Below, in pieces: positions 26,058 through 38,618 of a stretch of 64,000 nucleotides of DNA. Location of the stretch: contig JAMJFZ010000879.1 in the NCBI GenBank assembly GCA_026225945.1, positions 1,304,001 through 1,368,000 on the forward strand. Reading direction: 5' to 3'. Within the stretch, counting starts at the first letter, position 1. The number at the start of each line of letters is the position of its first letter. The notes below the pieces were generated by a model that had not been told where the DNA came from, searched no databases, and saw nothing but the letters and a program-made list of their open reading frames with translations. Both the position numbers and the translations under genes were made by a program. The stretch comes from Cricetomys ansorgei (lineage: Eukaryota > Chordata > Mammalia > Rodentia > Nesomyidae).

Positions 26058-27392
26058 TTTTGACCTTTCCTTTGCAAACATTGACATGAAGCACAGATCC
26101 CACATGGCTTCAAATGTGCTCAGCAGACCCAAAGAGGACAGGAGGAGTGTTAGGAACCACCAACACAGGACGTCCACTCTGCCTCATTCTTTGGAGTTCC
26201 TTCCCTTCCTTCTTTTTTCCTTCCACTTGGAGTGTTTTCCTTTATGCGTGCCTTAATACGCATGCGTGGATCTAAGGGGCATGGTCTGTGTAGAGTCTGC
26301 TGCCTAGAACTTGATTTAGATATCAAATACACAGTAAACCTTACACAACATCAGAAATTAGAGGGAAAAAAGGTGAGCTTGCATTATGGAGACGACTTCA
26401 CTGAAGGAACAGACTTGCAGCATTGATAAAAGTTGGAATAACCTGAGAGTAAAAGGAAGCGGGTCGTGGTAGGAAGAAAAACCAAAATCAGTGGATTATT
26501 TTTTTAAAATGGATGGATTAGAAGGCATACAGGAAATGACTGGACATAAATTAAAGTAGAAGGCTGCCTTTAGATGGGATCTGGATGAGATACTTTAAGA
26601 AGAAAGTCACAGTGATGCTTACAAAGATAAACCTGGCAGAAAATCTAGTAGCAAGGAATAACTGAAAGCCACGCTGCTTTCAACTGGACATTCGCTAACC
26701 TAGTATCAATGTGTTCACCAGACAATGAGTTCTGGAACTACAGAGCCTGAAATGATAAAAGGGGACAAACAGGATGATCTTAAACGTCTATATGATAATT
26801 GTAAATAAAATATTAAACGAAGTCACTTGTGTTCTGATTTAATAAACATTAAGTGCCTGTGACATCCACCACAAAATCCTGTGGGTTTAACTCCAAGAAT
26901 ATACTAGACCAATATGGAGGTATTCAGTGCCCCAAAGTAACCTATGAATTAGACAAGCCACAATATGTTAGTCTAAACTGTAAGTGCAGGCTTTGTTTTT
27001 CCTGTTTACTGATGTACTCACAGGGCCCAGGACAGTATGGGATCCCAGTAACCCATCGCTGAAGGAATGCAGCAATGTGTTGAAAATGTAACATTTTCTG
27101 CGGATGTGCCAAGCTGAAACCTATACAATGAGAAGGAATTAGTATGTGGGGACAGGAATCCCGCTCTGACTAGAGACTATTGCTCTTGGCGGAAGAAACA
27201 CCCTGTGAAAACTAGGGAGTGGAAGAAGATCTATAAATGTGGGAGTCTGGTTGGAGGGATGAACGGAGATGCAGCTGTGAAGATTAACAAGGGACAGATA
27301 ACAGCGCCTTGTCATCCAACAGAGGAAGTGTGAACTACATCCAAAGAGGAGCCATGGAAGGAATCTGAGCAAGAGAGATGCTATCTTGATTC

Positions 27393-27515
27393 TGGCAAAG
27401 TCACACCACCTCTTTAAGCCTTAAATTCCTAATTTGTAGAAGAAGGACAATAGCACACCCAGTGGATGTGAAGATTAAATCAGACAAAGCTCCTGGCGCT
27501 GGGTAGGAATTCCAC
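27393..27515 (+). mobile_element. MIR, plus strand
   Basis: CAAAGTCACACCACCTCTTT, then AAGCCTTAAATTCCTAATTT, GTAGAAGAAGGACAATAGCA and GTGAAGATTAAATC match the second half of MIR, ending near a GCGCTGGGTAGGAATTC segment. Confidence 0.72.
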
Positions 27516-28315
27516 ACAAGGAAATTCTGTTCTCAGTGTGGTAACACTGCCCCTCGGCCCGGCTGACTGCACCTGCTTCATAGTATCACTGACACGGCTC
27601 TGTGCTTTCGGTCACGTTTGTGTATTGTGTTTGACACTCTGCCTTCTTTAATGCTAGTTAACGAGACCTTGATAGTGTGAGTTTTCAACCTTCAATGCAG
27701 AGCACAGCAAGTCTGCCGTGCCTCCTTGTTTACCTCATCCTGTTCAGTAGAGAGGAAAGAGAAGGCGAGTGTGCAATGATATTCCAAACTCAGTTCATCA
27801 AAGCCTCAAAGCTATCAAGAACACACAAATGGCCATTACTATAAAGGTAAGAACCTAAGATACCACAGACACTTAAGAGCACAGGAAGGGTCTACTCCTG
27901 AGATCTCTGTACTTGTTGAAAGTCATCAATATTATTACTAAGAACAATTTTTTGTTCTATAGAATTCAGCCAAGGAATGACAGCATAAAGGATGCCAGCT
28001 TAAACAAAGCCTCCCTGTCATGTCCATCCCTATCAGCTTCCTTCTGCGTGCTGGGCTTGTTTCCCTCAATATGAAGAGTGACTGCAAGTCAGACAACACC
28101 AATTACTTTCCCAACCACAGCCTCCTAGCGTTCTGACCTGAGAAGTAGGTCTACAAATTCAGAAACACTCAGTGACCACTGGCCGCCGGAAGTCCCCTGC
28201 TCATTCCTGTGTAGGGGGAACAATGGCCTTAATTACTCCAGTGGCCAGGGTTGGGTGGAAGGAGGATAAATCATATTAAAATAAAAGGATGTGGCAGTAA
28301 CCACAAACAGGAGTT

Positions 28316-28318
<3 letters not shown>

Positions 28319-28364
<46 letters not shown>
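28319..28364 (+). repeat. (AC)23 microsatellite
   Basis: Forty-six bases of perfect AC dinucleotide repeat. Confidence 0.98.
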
Positions 28365-28367
<3 letters not shown>

Positions 28368-29911
28368 TAATTCTTATACTTCTTTTTATTTTAATGGCCA
28401 TTTCAGGAGCCATTTCAGTGTCTTGGCTGGAGTCCCTCAGCTTTCATTTCAACACTGTGGAAGCCATGAAGACAGTTTAACATGCAGCCTGTCTTTATTC
28501 ACAGAATAGAGTTAACGCTGGCTTGATATTACAGACATAATCTTGGAAGACCATGGTATTCTACTCTATAGTTATCTGAGAGCCATTCTTTCTGATATAA
28601 GTCAATTCCCTCCTCAGTCAGTTTATACCTCCACTGGAAGGGGCTTTCTGTTCATAGAATCTTTCCTCACAGAGAAGATGCATCTATATTGCCCAGGGAA
28701 GAGAGGAGGGGAGATATATAGTAACTATATGCACTTTACAGACAATACTTAAGTAGTAGAAAATGAACTTCAAATGCCGAGGGGTCTGAGAGCCTACTTC
28801 ACAAGCTATATTAGTACAAGCGATAAGCTACTGTGGAAGGTCAAATCTTAAGAGTGTAAAAATGGCCAATGATGAGAGATTGCTCTTCTACAGTATCCCT
28901 ACGATGTCTCAAATGTGGGGAAAACATTTTAAGGACCATGACTCATGTGGCAGAAGTGCTCATACAAAGATCAAGTGTTAGGAAGGCATGGAAAACTGGA
29001 AACGAAACAACTATATAAAAACCCATTTAGGGGATGATCTAATCTTCGTTGATTCAAATTCCTGTAAGGATTAGAAAATTCTACACTGAGTACACTTTCC
29101 ATATTTCTCTTTCCAAAGTTGTCATTAATATGGTATTTACAAAAGACTTCTTGACAAAGATACAAAAAGAGATGGGTTTCTTAATAGCTCAGCCATACTG
29201 CCTCTGTCATTTGCAATCATAATGGTCCCTTTGAGAAAGCAAGAGTGGTTACTTAGGAAACACCGGTAAAATGGACACTAAGATTATCCCTGTAAAACCT
29301 CTATTTATGATGCACCTTTTATTCACTGGATCTTTAAACACTTCAAAAACCAGACCAACTCAGACATATCCACTAGCAAAGCTCTGTTGGCTACAGGAGC
29401 AAACAGTTAAGTGTCTCAACTGGAAAGTAAACATACTCTCATCCCTAGGAGCCTTCAAAAGCATCTTACATAAGCACAATCTAACTATCTGCTTTGGAAA
29501 TTGGCCAGACAACTGAAATCTACAATGCTTTTATGAAGCCTGCTCAAAGTACCTTAACACCTTGCTGCTGTCAAACTGTTATTCATTCCGTATTTGAGGA
29601 AAGGCACTTCCCAAAGTGAGCAAGCTCCTACATGTGAACTGTAGGTACACATCTTATATTTGGGAAGCTGCTCATTATTGTCACTGTTGCTCCTCTAGTC
29701 CACATTTCAATCTCTAGCAGGGGACTAAACTCTTGATTTCCCTTAGTAGGGGCCTAGGCTACATGACTTCTACTGAGAAATTCCTCAAGCCTACTTTTCA
29801 GTGAAATCACTAAGCATACATAGCCTGTCCATAGATCTCCTGCCTCCTTCTCCAACACCTTCAAGTGCTGTCCTTATTTGGGAGCATCCATTTTGAATAT
29901 CTGTACTCTAG

Positions 29912-30062
29912 AAATTATGGGTTGAACTATACATCCCTCATAACCTTTGGTAGACAAACTGTGACTAATTTGGAAATAGGATCTCTGCAGCTATAATTAG
30001 GTTAACATGAGGTCATAGTCTGGGGTGGGCCCCAATTCCATATAACATACCAAAAGATGTAC
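29912..30062 (+). mobile_element. Probable MaLR (ERVL-related) LTR fragment
   Basis: GGGTTGAACTATACATCCCT, then TGACTAATTTGGAAATAGGA, TCTCTGCAGCTATAATTAGG and TTAACATGAGGTCATAGTCT, then GGGGTGGGCCCCAATTCC. This order of words is familiar from old mammalian MaLR LTRs. It is a non-coding, decayed fragment. Confidence 0.55.
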
Positions 30063-30149
30063 AACTGCATACAGACAAAGAAAACAAGGTAGCATGGAAA
30101 TATGCATTTTAATCCCTTGATTTGGCACCATAGATAGCTGCTCTAGGGT

Positions 30150-30245
30150 AGAAAGAATTTTAGTGCATACCTTCAATCCAAGTATTCAGAAGGCAGTGGT
30201 AGCACATGCCTTTAATCCCCAAGACTGAAGTAGAAACAGAGGAGG
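30150..30245 (+). mobile_element. Possible B1-like fragment
   Basis: GGCAGTGGTAGCACATGCCT then TTAATCCCCAAGACTGAAG resembles a B1 head. A similar word (TAGTGCATACCTTCAATCCA) occurs about 40 bp earlier, as if the head were duplicated. It may instead be part of the GTCAG-rich element that follows. Confidence 0.4.
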
Positions 30246-30258
30246 GAAGCAAACACAG

Positions 30259-30870
30259 ACAGCAGAGCTCAGAAGGAGTCAGTGTCAGACAGGAAGTGAC
30301 ATCTGAGATGAATCAGAGTGAAAAACAGGCAAAGTGATGAATCAAGGAAGTTAGTACAGTGAGTCAGAGTGACATGCCCAACTCTCACATTATAAAAGCA
30401 GGCTCTCAGCTCAGAAACTCAGACAGTCTGAGTCAGAGACACAAGCAGTTTGGCAGGAGTCACTATTAGACTGGACGAGTAAGTCAGTTTGAAGCTGAGC
30501 GGAGCAGTTCAGTCTGAGGCAGTCAGAGAGTCAGCCAGAGTCAGAAGAGTTCAGCCAGAAACAGTCAGTCAGCTCAGAAGGTCAGTTTGAAACAGTAGCT
30601 TAGAGAAGAGTTTAAGCCACAACAGTGAGTGAGTTGAATCAGCCAACCAAAAGAGTCAGTTAAGTTCACTAACAGCCCCAAGTTCAGAAGGAGCTAGCCA
30701 GAATGAGTCAGTCAGTAATAAGTCTCAGAGGCTTAAACGTTCTAGAGTGTATGGAGGCTGAAACCTTCTAAGGATCAGGGACTGAATTAGAAAGAATAAA
30801 CTGCCCTTTCCCTGAATCTACAACTGCAACCCAAAGATTCAAGTCTTGGTCTCACATGTGACGGAGGATC
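30259..30870 (+). repeat. GTCAG-rich element of unknown family
   Basis: For about 450 bp the sequence is dominated by irregular CAGTCAG, GAGTCAG and TTCAG words in one orientation, without a fixed period. A further 150 bp follows with an AATAAA at about 30799 and a CTCACATGTGACGG segment. It has no open frame of note. The AATAAA and the position next to LTR-like sequence make a degenerate LTR plausible, but I cannot name the family. Three TGAGTCA motifs fall inside (30360, 30429, 30704). Confidence 0.5.
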
Positions 30871-31189
30871 TGGGGCCACCAAAAGCTGCATGAGGTCAAG
30901 AAAGATGTCTCCTCTGAGTTCAGCAGGCATGATGGCCTCATCAGTATTTTCATTTCAAACTCTAGTCCTTCAGAATTGCAAGATGATTAAATTTTTTAGT
31001 TTCCATTTTTTCTGAAGAGTATAAAGGCAAATAAGTGAAAATTAAAAGAAAACTCACTGGTTCAATGAAGACACCCACTTAGAAATCCTTTGCTATTATT
31101 TATTCGATACACACCATACACACACCACAGTAAGATTTTTGGTTGCTAAGATTTGTCAACACTTTGGGCACTTAAAAGACTTATTTTAG

Positions 31190-31340
31190 ATACACTAGTT
31201 CGATGAATCCTAAAACAACCACATAGGATGGAAACTATTGGTTACCCCTACGTTCCAGATAGAGAACTTGGAACAAAGGAGGAACTGCCCAGTTGGTAAA
31301 GGGCAGAGCTAGGACTGGGACCTAGGCAGCCTCTCTCTGA
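31190..31340 (-). mobile_element. MIR, minus strand
   Basis: AATCCTAAAACAACCACATA, then GATGGAAACTATTGGTTACC, AGAGAACTTGGAACAAAG and CAGAGCTAGGACTGGGACCT: a reverse-complement MIR core in the expected order. Confidence 0.7.
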
Positions 31341-34089
31341 GCTGAGGTCAACCTTCCACATACACATTGATGCCAATCAGGACAGCATAGCATTTGGTCT
31401 CTATAGTGAAATGTCCTCCACATACAAATGGCAGGACACAGACTCTCATCAGCTGCCTGTTTTCCCAGTAAGAGTTCAGGCTTTCCATTCACTTGCCAGC
31501 TAACATGAACAGATTAATAACAAAACAATAACGACGACAACAAAAAACATGCAGGAAGGCTGAGTTATAGCCATCACCTTGCGAAGATCCTTGAGGGTTC
31601 TGCTAAGGGAAAATTCAACCTGTGTCCTGATTATACCGAGGCCTCTGATGCTCTGAAGGAAGCACGGTAGACACTAACTGGGGTCTTAGAAATCATATTT
31701 TGGAAGAAAAGCAGGTAGTATTTCTTCTGGGAAACTGAGCCTATGACAACGTGACATCTGTTCTGAAGTATTAAGGAGGCCAAGTTTGGATGCGCCTCCA
31801 GGATGGCTTCATTTTGTCAACTGAATTGTTTTATGGAGAACAGAGTAAATGGGAACAAAATGAAAACCCCCACTGATCCAATCAATGGGAGACACATTTC
31901 TAGCAAGAAAACCATTCAGTGGAGCAGCCAGCATGGTGCTACAGTGAGCTCACCCAGAAGCAGATGCACATAAGCCACGTGGGAAGCAGTGAGCCACTGT
32001 TGCTACTTCGTAAGGCCCAGTGCTATCTCTGCACTTTCTCCTTTTTGATTGACAGCGCTCTTCATCTTCAGCCAAAAAACTTTAACTCTGTTTTGGAGGA
32101 TACCACCACAACTAATGGATATGAGAGGCTGAGCTAGTTAACGAATACCCTTGTCTGAAAAGCCTGAGTAAGAATGTTGCCCCTTACAAGTGCTGGGGGA
32201 AGAACACAGGCTCAACTTATCACATTATGTTCGTATTTTCCACTGCTATCCTATTCCAACGACCCTAAGACATCAGGCATTAGATGATGTATGATTAGTG
32301 TGAGTTCTAAATTAGCACTTTAAGAACACAGCCATGTCTGATTATCACTTAAAACCTCTGTTCTATATACTATGAAAAACATTATTACAGTCCAAAAATT
32401 TTATTTCATTTGGGTCTGATTCCTCACAATGGCTTTCTTTCTACATCAGGATCATTGATGGTTCTCGGCAGTTAGCATCATCCGTGTTTTCTCAAGTACT
32501 CCCGACTCTCCAGTGTCATGACTAGGTTTCAGTGCTGAACGTCTGGGTCTGAGACTTAATATGAAATCTTGGACTTGGATGTTAAATGCAATGGGTTCAG
32601 GAGATTATAGTTAACCTTAAGGTGCAAGTTCCTAAGTAGAAAATGAGACAGGCTATCAGTAATGAACTCTTTTCTTCAATGGGACTACACTGCTCTAATG
32701 CTCTAACTCTGAGCCTTTCTGAAAATATCATGTAGTTACTTGAAGGCATGAAGGCATGAAGATAGTGATTAAAATCAACACAGATGGTTCACAATTCAGA
32801 CACAAGAATATAAACAGCTACATCCATATCTGTACATGAACAGGCAATGATACCCCTATCAGAAGCACAGGGAATTCAACTCCATGGAACTTTCAGGAGT
32901 TAAAATACAACATAAGCACTTTGAAAACTGCTGAAATATGGCACTGTTTCATTATTATAATTCCTTTCAATTGCAAGAGAAGTGTCTACCTTAATAGGTA
33001 CCCCTGCATTTACATAAGATTAGCTTAATGAATATTTGCTTAATGGAATAGAGGCTGGCAGGCATATTATTACAAAGGGGATTTTCTGATACTGTCTAAT
33101 GTGGTAGGCTGTTCAAATTTTTTCTGAACCTATGATTCTTTCAACCTAAGCCCTGAAAGGCCGGATGGGAGAGCTCTAGTCCTGACTGAGCTCACTCCTT
33201 GAAATGAAGCTAAAAGACCATATTCAATTAGGAACCACAGAGCTGGCGCAGAAGATTGTGCAGTTCCTGGGCACTGTGCCCAGCTGGGGTGAGGAGATTC
33301 AGAAACATGCCCAAGCCTTTCCCAGGTGTGCCGCTGACAGTCAGGCCACTTCCACAGCTGCTCGAAGGACTACCTCGATACAGCCCTGCCTCCCACACCC
33401 ACTCAAACGAAAGCCAGCTTGCCCAGAGCAGGGTGGCTAGCCTCCACTGGAGTAGCTGAGCTCCCCCCGTGCTTGATGGCTGTAAGTGCCTGCCAGTGGG
33501 CCATTTTTAATTGCCTGTGTGGCTGATCTTTTTCTTTCCAGAGGCTCATCATCCTATATTAGTTTATTAGATTTTCCTCCCTCCAATATCTTCTCCTAAT
33601 CTAAATATGTCAAGAGAAAGAGAACAATTTACTGTTCTCCCACGGTCATGGTTTGAGAATAGGCATATTCATGTAACCCAGCTGTCAATCTTCAACAGGG
33701 AAGAAGATAACCTTCCATAAAACAATAAAACGTCAGCAAAGATTGTGTTACATTAAAAAAAAAAAAAGTTGACTAATAAATGAGCATTGTATTTCCCACG
33801 TGTAAAGTTGAGATCTTACCAACCTTAGAGCCCTGCTTTTTCCATGACCCTTCTCTGGTCAGAAATCATGAATGTTTGCCTGTTGGCCAAATGACAGGAT
33901 TCCAACTCCCCACCGTGGTACTGCCTATCTCTTCCTCTCACACACCTCTACAGCCTGGCCTCCAGCTAGTCCCTTTGGAGAATCAGCTAAGACTACAGCT
34001 AACTGGAGAGCTGATCTGTTTACTCAGCAGATTCAACTCTTGGCCTTCCAGTCTAACTGGGAGACAAGTATTAACATCCAAATGGGTTT

Positions 34090-34190
34090 CTGACATTTCA
34101 TCTCTAAAATGGGGACAATACACCTGCGTGCTGGATTGTTACCTGATACCATATTTAATTGCCAAGCACATTTTCTGACACACGATATAT
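34090..34190 (+). mobile_element. MIR 3' part, plus strand
   Basis: CATTTCATCTCTAAAATGGG then GACAATACACCTGCGTGCTG, ending with GCCAAGCACATTTTCTGAC. This is the MIR 3' half. Confidence 0.6.
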
Positions 34191-35119
34191 AAAAACAGGT
34201 AGCTACTCATGAAAGCATGTGACTTCCACTCCACACTCTAGTCTGGAATCTTATTTGTCTCATTACTACTCATCCTGTGCCTATAATAAATATCCTATGT
34301 CCGTACGTGGTTGAGTTACATGTGAAGTCTTAAAGATTCTGTGAGACTGAAGAATGTAAAGGGATGCGTGTAAACTGTATATACCTTTAATATGGTTAAT
34401 AGTTTTTAAATTATAGTAAAAATGACCTCATGAGATTGAAATTATAGGGCAATGCTATAGAATCGATACATAAACAATTGATTTAAAGAAATGATTATAA
34501 ATACCCTGTGAAAGAAATAAGGGGGTGTGGGGAGACTAAATATTTTGGTTGAGCTGAACAGCTGCAGCACCCTATGAAAGCAGGAACTAGGTCTCAGCTT
34601 TAATACGTTCCAGGTGATCCCGGAGAGTGGCGTCAAAGACAGACCCAGGACTCTTTTTTCATCCTCCCAAATGTGAGCAGGCACCTAGAAGGCTAATGCA
34701 CTCTCACTGCTTCTCTCTGTGGCCTCACACTACGGTATGCACACTGACTGAATGCGGAACATGTTCCACTGCATCGTGAAAAGATTATGGGACTTTTGAT
34801 CTGTGCTACGATGTGCGCATAGAATCTACGATAAATAGATTCTAAACAGAATCTCGATAAACTGCAGAAATGCAACAGTCTCTACCTAGAATGGACTTTG
34901 TTTCTTGCTTACTTGTTTATTCACACCTATTGGACAGGAAGTACAGAGGTTTTGAAGACCTTCCGTTGTCTTCTATTGGTTTTGAGTATACACCTGTCCC
35001 TGTAACTATTTCTGTTTGACTACAAATACTAAACTGGACAGACAGTTATCTGAGGTCTTCCTCCCCCTTCACCTGCTTCTTTTCTAGTTGTTTTCATTGT
35101 GACATAACGGTATTACAGA

Positions 35120-35175
35120 TACAGGCCAGGCCTCACGCATGCCAGCCAATGCCTCTACTTCCGAGTCCCATTCCC
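35120..35175 (-). mobile_element. ID-type SINE fragment, minus strand
   Basis: The reverse complement reads AAGTAGAGGCATTGGCTGGC then ATGCGTGAGGCCTGGCCTGT, which follows the ID element promoter-bearing body. Confidence 0.5.
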
Positions 35176-36609
35176 TTCCTCCGCTAATGCCTTTGAGGTA
35201 ATTTCTCTTATGGACTTTTTATGTCCTCCAGAAATATGGCATTGATGTAGAATTGTAGCTTTGGGTCAAACATTGTATGTCCTTTGCATTGATTTTCTAA
35301 TGAATTCTGCAGAGCACACTCATATTTCACTAATATGCTAGCAAATCCTTTCCCTTTACAAGCTATTAGTTAACAGCAGATTCCCCCCTCCCCCCAGACA
35401 TAATGATCATTTGTAACCATTCAATTCCTGTTTGCTGAAGGAGACTGCCTACAAACCTGTTCCTGGCTTCAGGACAAAGGAACTCTTTTTTCTCTACATG
35501 ATTCATACTAATGTGCATCCATGTTGAGTCCTGAGTGCAGAATCCAGTACCAACGCCTCAGTAATATCCTCCCGGACACGCTTGCACTAATGCTCTTTGA
35601 GACTTTGATTTCAGCAGACACACAATGCACCCAAAGCATCACATTGTCACATTCATGCCAGGGGTGTGCTAGGTGACTTGTGGCACTCAAAGGGCTGGTC
35701 ATAGCCTGTCAGGCCCCAAGGACAGTCTCCTTTCCCTGTTCTCTTTCTTCTATGGGTCAGGGACATTAACTGTGCTTCAGAATGCTGGGGGGGGGGTGCT
35801 ATTCCCTAACTCCTGTTTTTCATCCTTTTCTTTTGAGTTCACTTCTGGTAAAAGTCAAATACATCTGTGCCCAGATCATAAACATATGTTATCATCAAAG
35901 AGAAATGACACAAGCCATACTGTATAGAGAGCTGGTAGTTCCAAAAACATTCAGTTTCAATGTATACAACTCCAGACTCTAGGATGGGTTGCCTCTCAAC
36001 CTACAGACATGTTTTTCTTTTAGGCACATGTCAGAAGTGAACATAAACACTATCATCTGTCTCGAGCATTCTACTCAAATAAAGCAAACCAAAGTAGGTC
36101 AATTTAAGAGTGTGAGCTTGGTTATCTGGGCGATGTCTTTTAGTAGCAGTTTGTTTGTAAACAATACTGAGTTGTTTGGTTCAGTTGCTCATGATCCAAA
36201 AAGAGAGGCCAAGACAAAAGGAAACAGGGATAATACAATCTCAAGATGACAAAACCAATGTTTTCTCAAAAACTCTACATGGGCCTCCTATTTGAATTGA
36301 GTAAATGATAGTCCCCAGTGCCTGTCCCCAGCTCAATCTCAACCCTCAGTGTCCCTCACCTCGTTCCTTATTTTGAGAGATGGTCACAGTAACTCTTAGA
36401 GTTTCTTCATTAAAGGCCAGCACTCACCTCAGAGCCCCTGAGCTCTCTCTTCCTACGTATCTCCTGCCTCAGCAAAGTGCTCTTCTGTCCCTGCTTTATC
36501 CTACTGTGGCTTCATCTTTTCAGATTCTCCATCTTTTACTTGCTCTTTATATCCCATTCCTCATCCTTTTTCAATCTTTAGAGGATTTATTACAATCGCG
36601 TGCATCAAG

Positions 36610-36903
36610 TAGAAGTGTATGTGTGTGAACGTGAGTCTGCACTTGTGGGGCTGGGGTACATGTGTAGAGACCCAAAGTGGACTTAGGGTGTCTTTCTCTA
36701 TCACTCTCCACTTTATTTGACTACAACAGTGTCTCTCACTGAACCTAGAGCTCACTAGTGGGCTAGTGAACACCTAAATCTGTCTGTCTCTACCACTACA
36801 AAGCGGGGTGTACCCAACTTTTCTGAGGGGAGGCAGATATCCAAGTCAGATCCTGATGTTTGCACAGCAAGCTCTTTACCTACTGAGCTATGTCTCCATT
36901 CCC
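36610..36903 (-). mobile_element. B4-type SINE, minus strand
   Basis: TG-rich tail, then TCTTTCTCTATCACTCTCCA, GTGTCTCTCACTGAACCTAG, AGCTCACTAGTGGGCTAGTG and a head of CTCTTTACCTACTGAGCTAT. Clear reverse-complement B4. Confidence 0.82.
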
Positions 36904-37714
36904 CACCTTAACCATTAACATTTACTCCATTTTCTTATCTCTCCCTACTAGAACACAATTCCAGAGCTCAGAACTTGCCGGCCAAAAAATCAGTGACCAT
37001 GCTAGAAAGATTCTAGAATGAAGGAATGAATGGCTGAATTTGCTATAACAGAAAGTAGCAAATATGATCTATCATCTCTACCTAGTTGTGGAACAATGCA
37101 ATGTGACATAAGCAAAGGAAAGAAAGAGTACAACTGTCAAGCTTTTGGGATCAACTGGAGAAAGAAACAACATAGGAAAAGAAGACAGTGGTTGAGTATA
37201 ACTTAGCTGGCTAAAGAAAGTAGCAACACATTAAAGGTCTTGATTAAAAACTTAGCACAAAAACTAACACTGGACTGGGAGACTTCATATTCCCTGGATA
37301 TCTCCAGATAGCTGGGAAGAGGCAGAGCATCTGATGGCTGCTGAACTGCACTTGGTGTAATTTCCCATCAGGCACCTGGAGACACAGTTAGTGTGATTGC
37401 TTGTCTGCAGCAGACCTTGACATACAAGGCCGAATGGTGAGTGAGTCTGTAGTGACCGGAAGGCAGTGAGCGCAGCTGGGCAGTGGAGACTGTGAGAAAG
37501 GAGAGAGCCATAAATCCTGGAAACACACACCGTGGACTCTGAGAACAGTAGTGCAATGCCTACCACCCAGAATTCCCATTGTGTGTCCCACGCTTTGAGG
37601 AGGGTTCTCTACTTATCACCTGCTTAACTCCACCTTCTCATGTTTTGAAGACTATCTAAACCTTTAAGGACTTTCACAACACATTCAGTAACTACAAACA
37701 GACTTAGGAGTCAG

Positions 37715-37862
37715 CCCATACAAGCTGGGTAACCCAAGCGCTGGAGAGGTTGAGCAAGAAGATTGCTTTGAGTATAAGTCTGGCCTAATTTACATAGTAA
37801 ACTTGAGGCTAGCCTGTGCTATGGTGTGAGAACTCGTCTCAAACAAAACAAAACCCAAAACA
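37715..37862 (+). mobile_element. B1-related monomer, plus strand
   Basis: CAAGCTGGGTAACCCAAGCG, then TGGAGAGGTTGAGCAAGAAG, TTTGAGTATAAGTCTGGCC and AACTCGTCTCAAACAAAACA. The layout fits an older B1-type monomer, with an A-rich tail running into the next trinucleotide repeat. Confidence 0.6.
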
Positions 37863-37863
<1 letters not shown>

Positions 37864-37899
<36 letters not shown>

Positions 37900-37920
37900 C
37901 GACGACGACGGTGGTGGTGG
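37864..37920 (+). repeat. Trinucleotide mosaic: (GAT)n-(GAC)n-(GGT)n
   Basis: Perfect GAT units pass through GAC units into GGT units in phase, directly after a B1-type A-rich tail. The resulting Asp-rich or His-rich open frames are repeat artefacts. Confidence 0.95.
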
Positions 37921-38426
37921 ACTTCATACTGTCCAAAGAAGCAGCTGGGGACTGAAGAGTCTAAGCACAGTGTCAACACTGGATGATCAAAATGCTCAGA
38001 CCATGATGGCCAGGGGTGGCATTCCCCAGTGATGGGTGGCATGAGAGCGCAGGACACAGACCATAGGACCCCAATGCTGATCTTGGTATATGTTACTGTG
38101 ACACTGGACAGATCTATTTTCTAGACACCCTTCAGGTTCTAGTCTATTTTCGGGAACATCAGTACATACTTTAATTGCTACCACACAAGTAGGCTGGACT
38201 ACATTCTCCATGAACTTATTAATTCTCCTGTTATTAGAGACCCTGTTCTTTTCACACAGTCCTCCAGTGTTCAAATTTTCTCAGGGTCCACGTTCCATAA
38301 TACATACTTAATTAAAACCTTCTGCTTATACCTAACTTCTTTTATCAAGATTTCATTCTATTTATCAGAAAAAAAAAAAACAAAAAAACAGGCAAATATG
38401 TTATACAGTCAAAAACAATCTTATAT

Positions 38427-38618
38427 GGGCTGCGGAGATGGCTCAGCAGTTAAGAGCACTGGTTGCGCTTCAAGAGGACTAGGATTTGATTTCCAGAACC
38501 CACATGGTGACTTACAACATGGTGATCTGATGTCCTCTTCTGGCTTCTGCAGACACCAAACACACACCCGGTGCACAATACACCAATACATACAGAACAA
38601 AAACAATGAAGTTAAAAT
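38427..38618 (+). mobile_element. B2 SINE, plus strand
   Basis: GGGCTGCGGAGATGGCTCAG, then CAGTTAAGAGCACTGGTTGC, CCAGAACCCACATGGTGACT and GATGTCCTCTTCTGGCTTCT. This is one of the better preserved B2 copies in the window and includes the internal pol III promoter region. Confidence 0.9.

Noticed and set aside
33780..34178. 132-codon plus-strand open frame
   Set aside because: Composition is not protein-like beyond chance, and the 3' end overlaps a MIR fragment.
37839..38057. His-rich or Asp-rich short proteins
   Set aside because: Produced by the GAT/GAC/GGT trinucleotide repeat.
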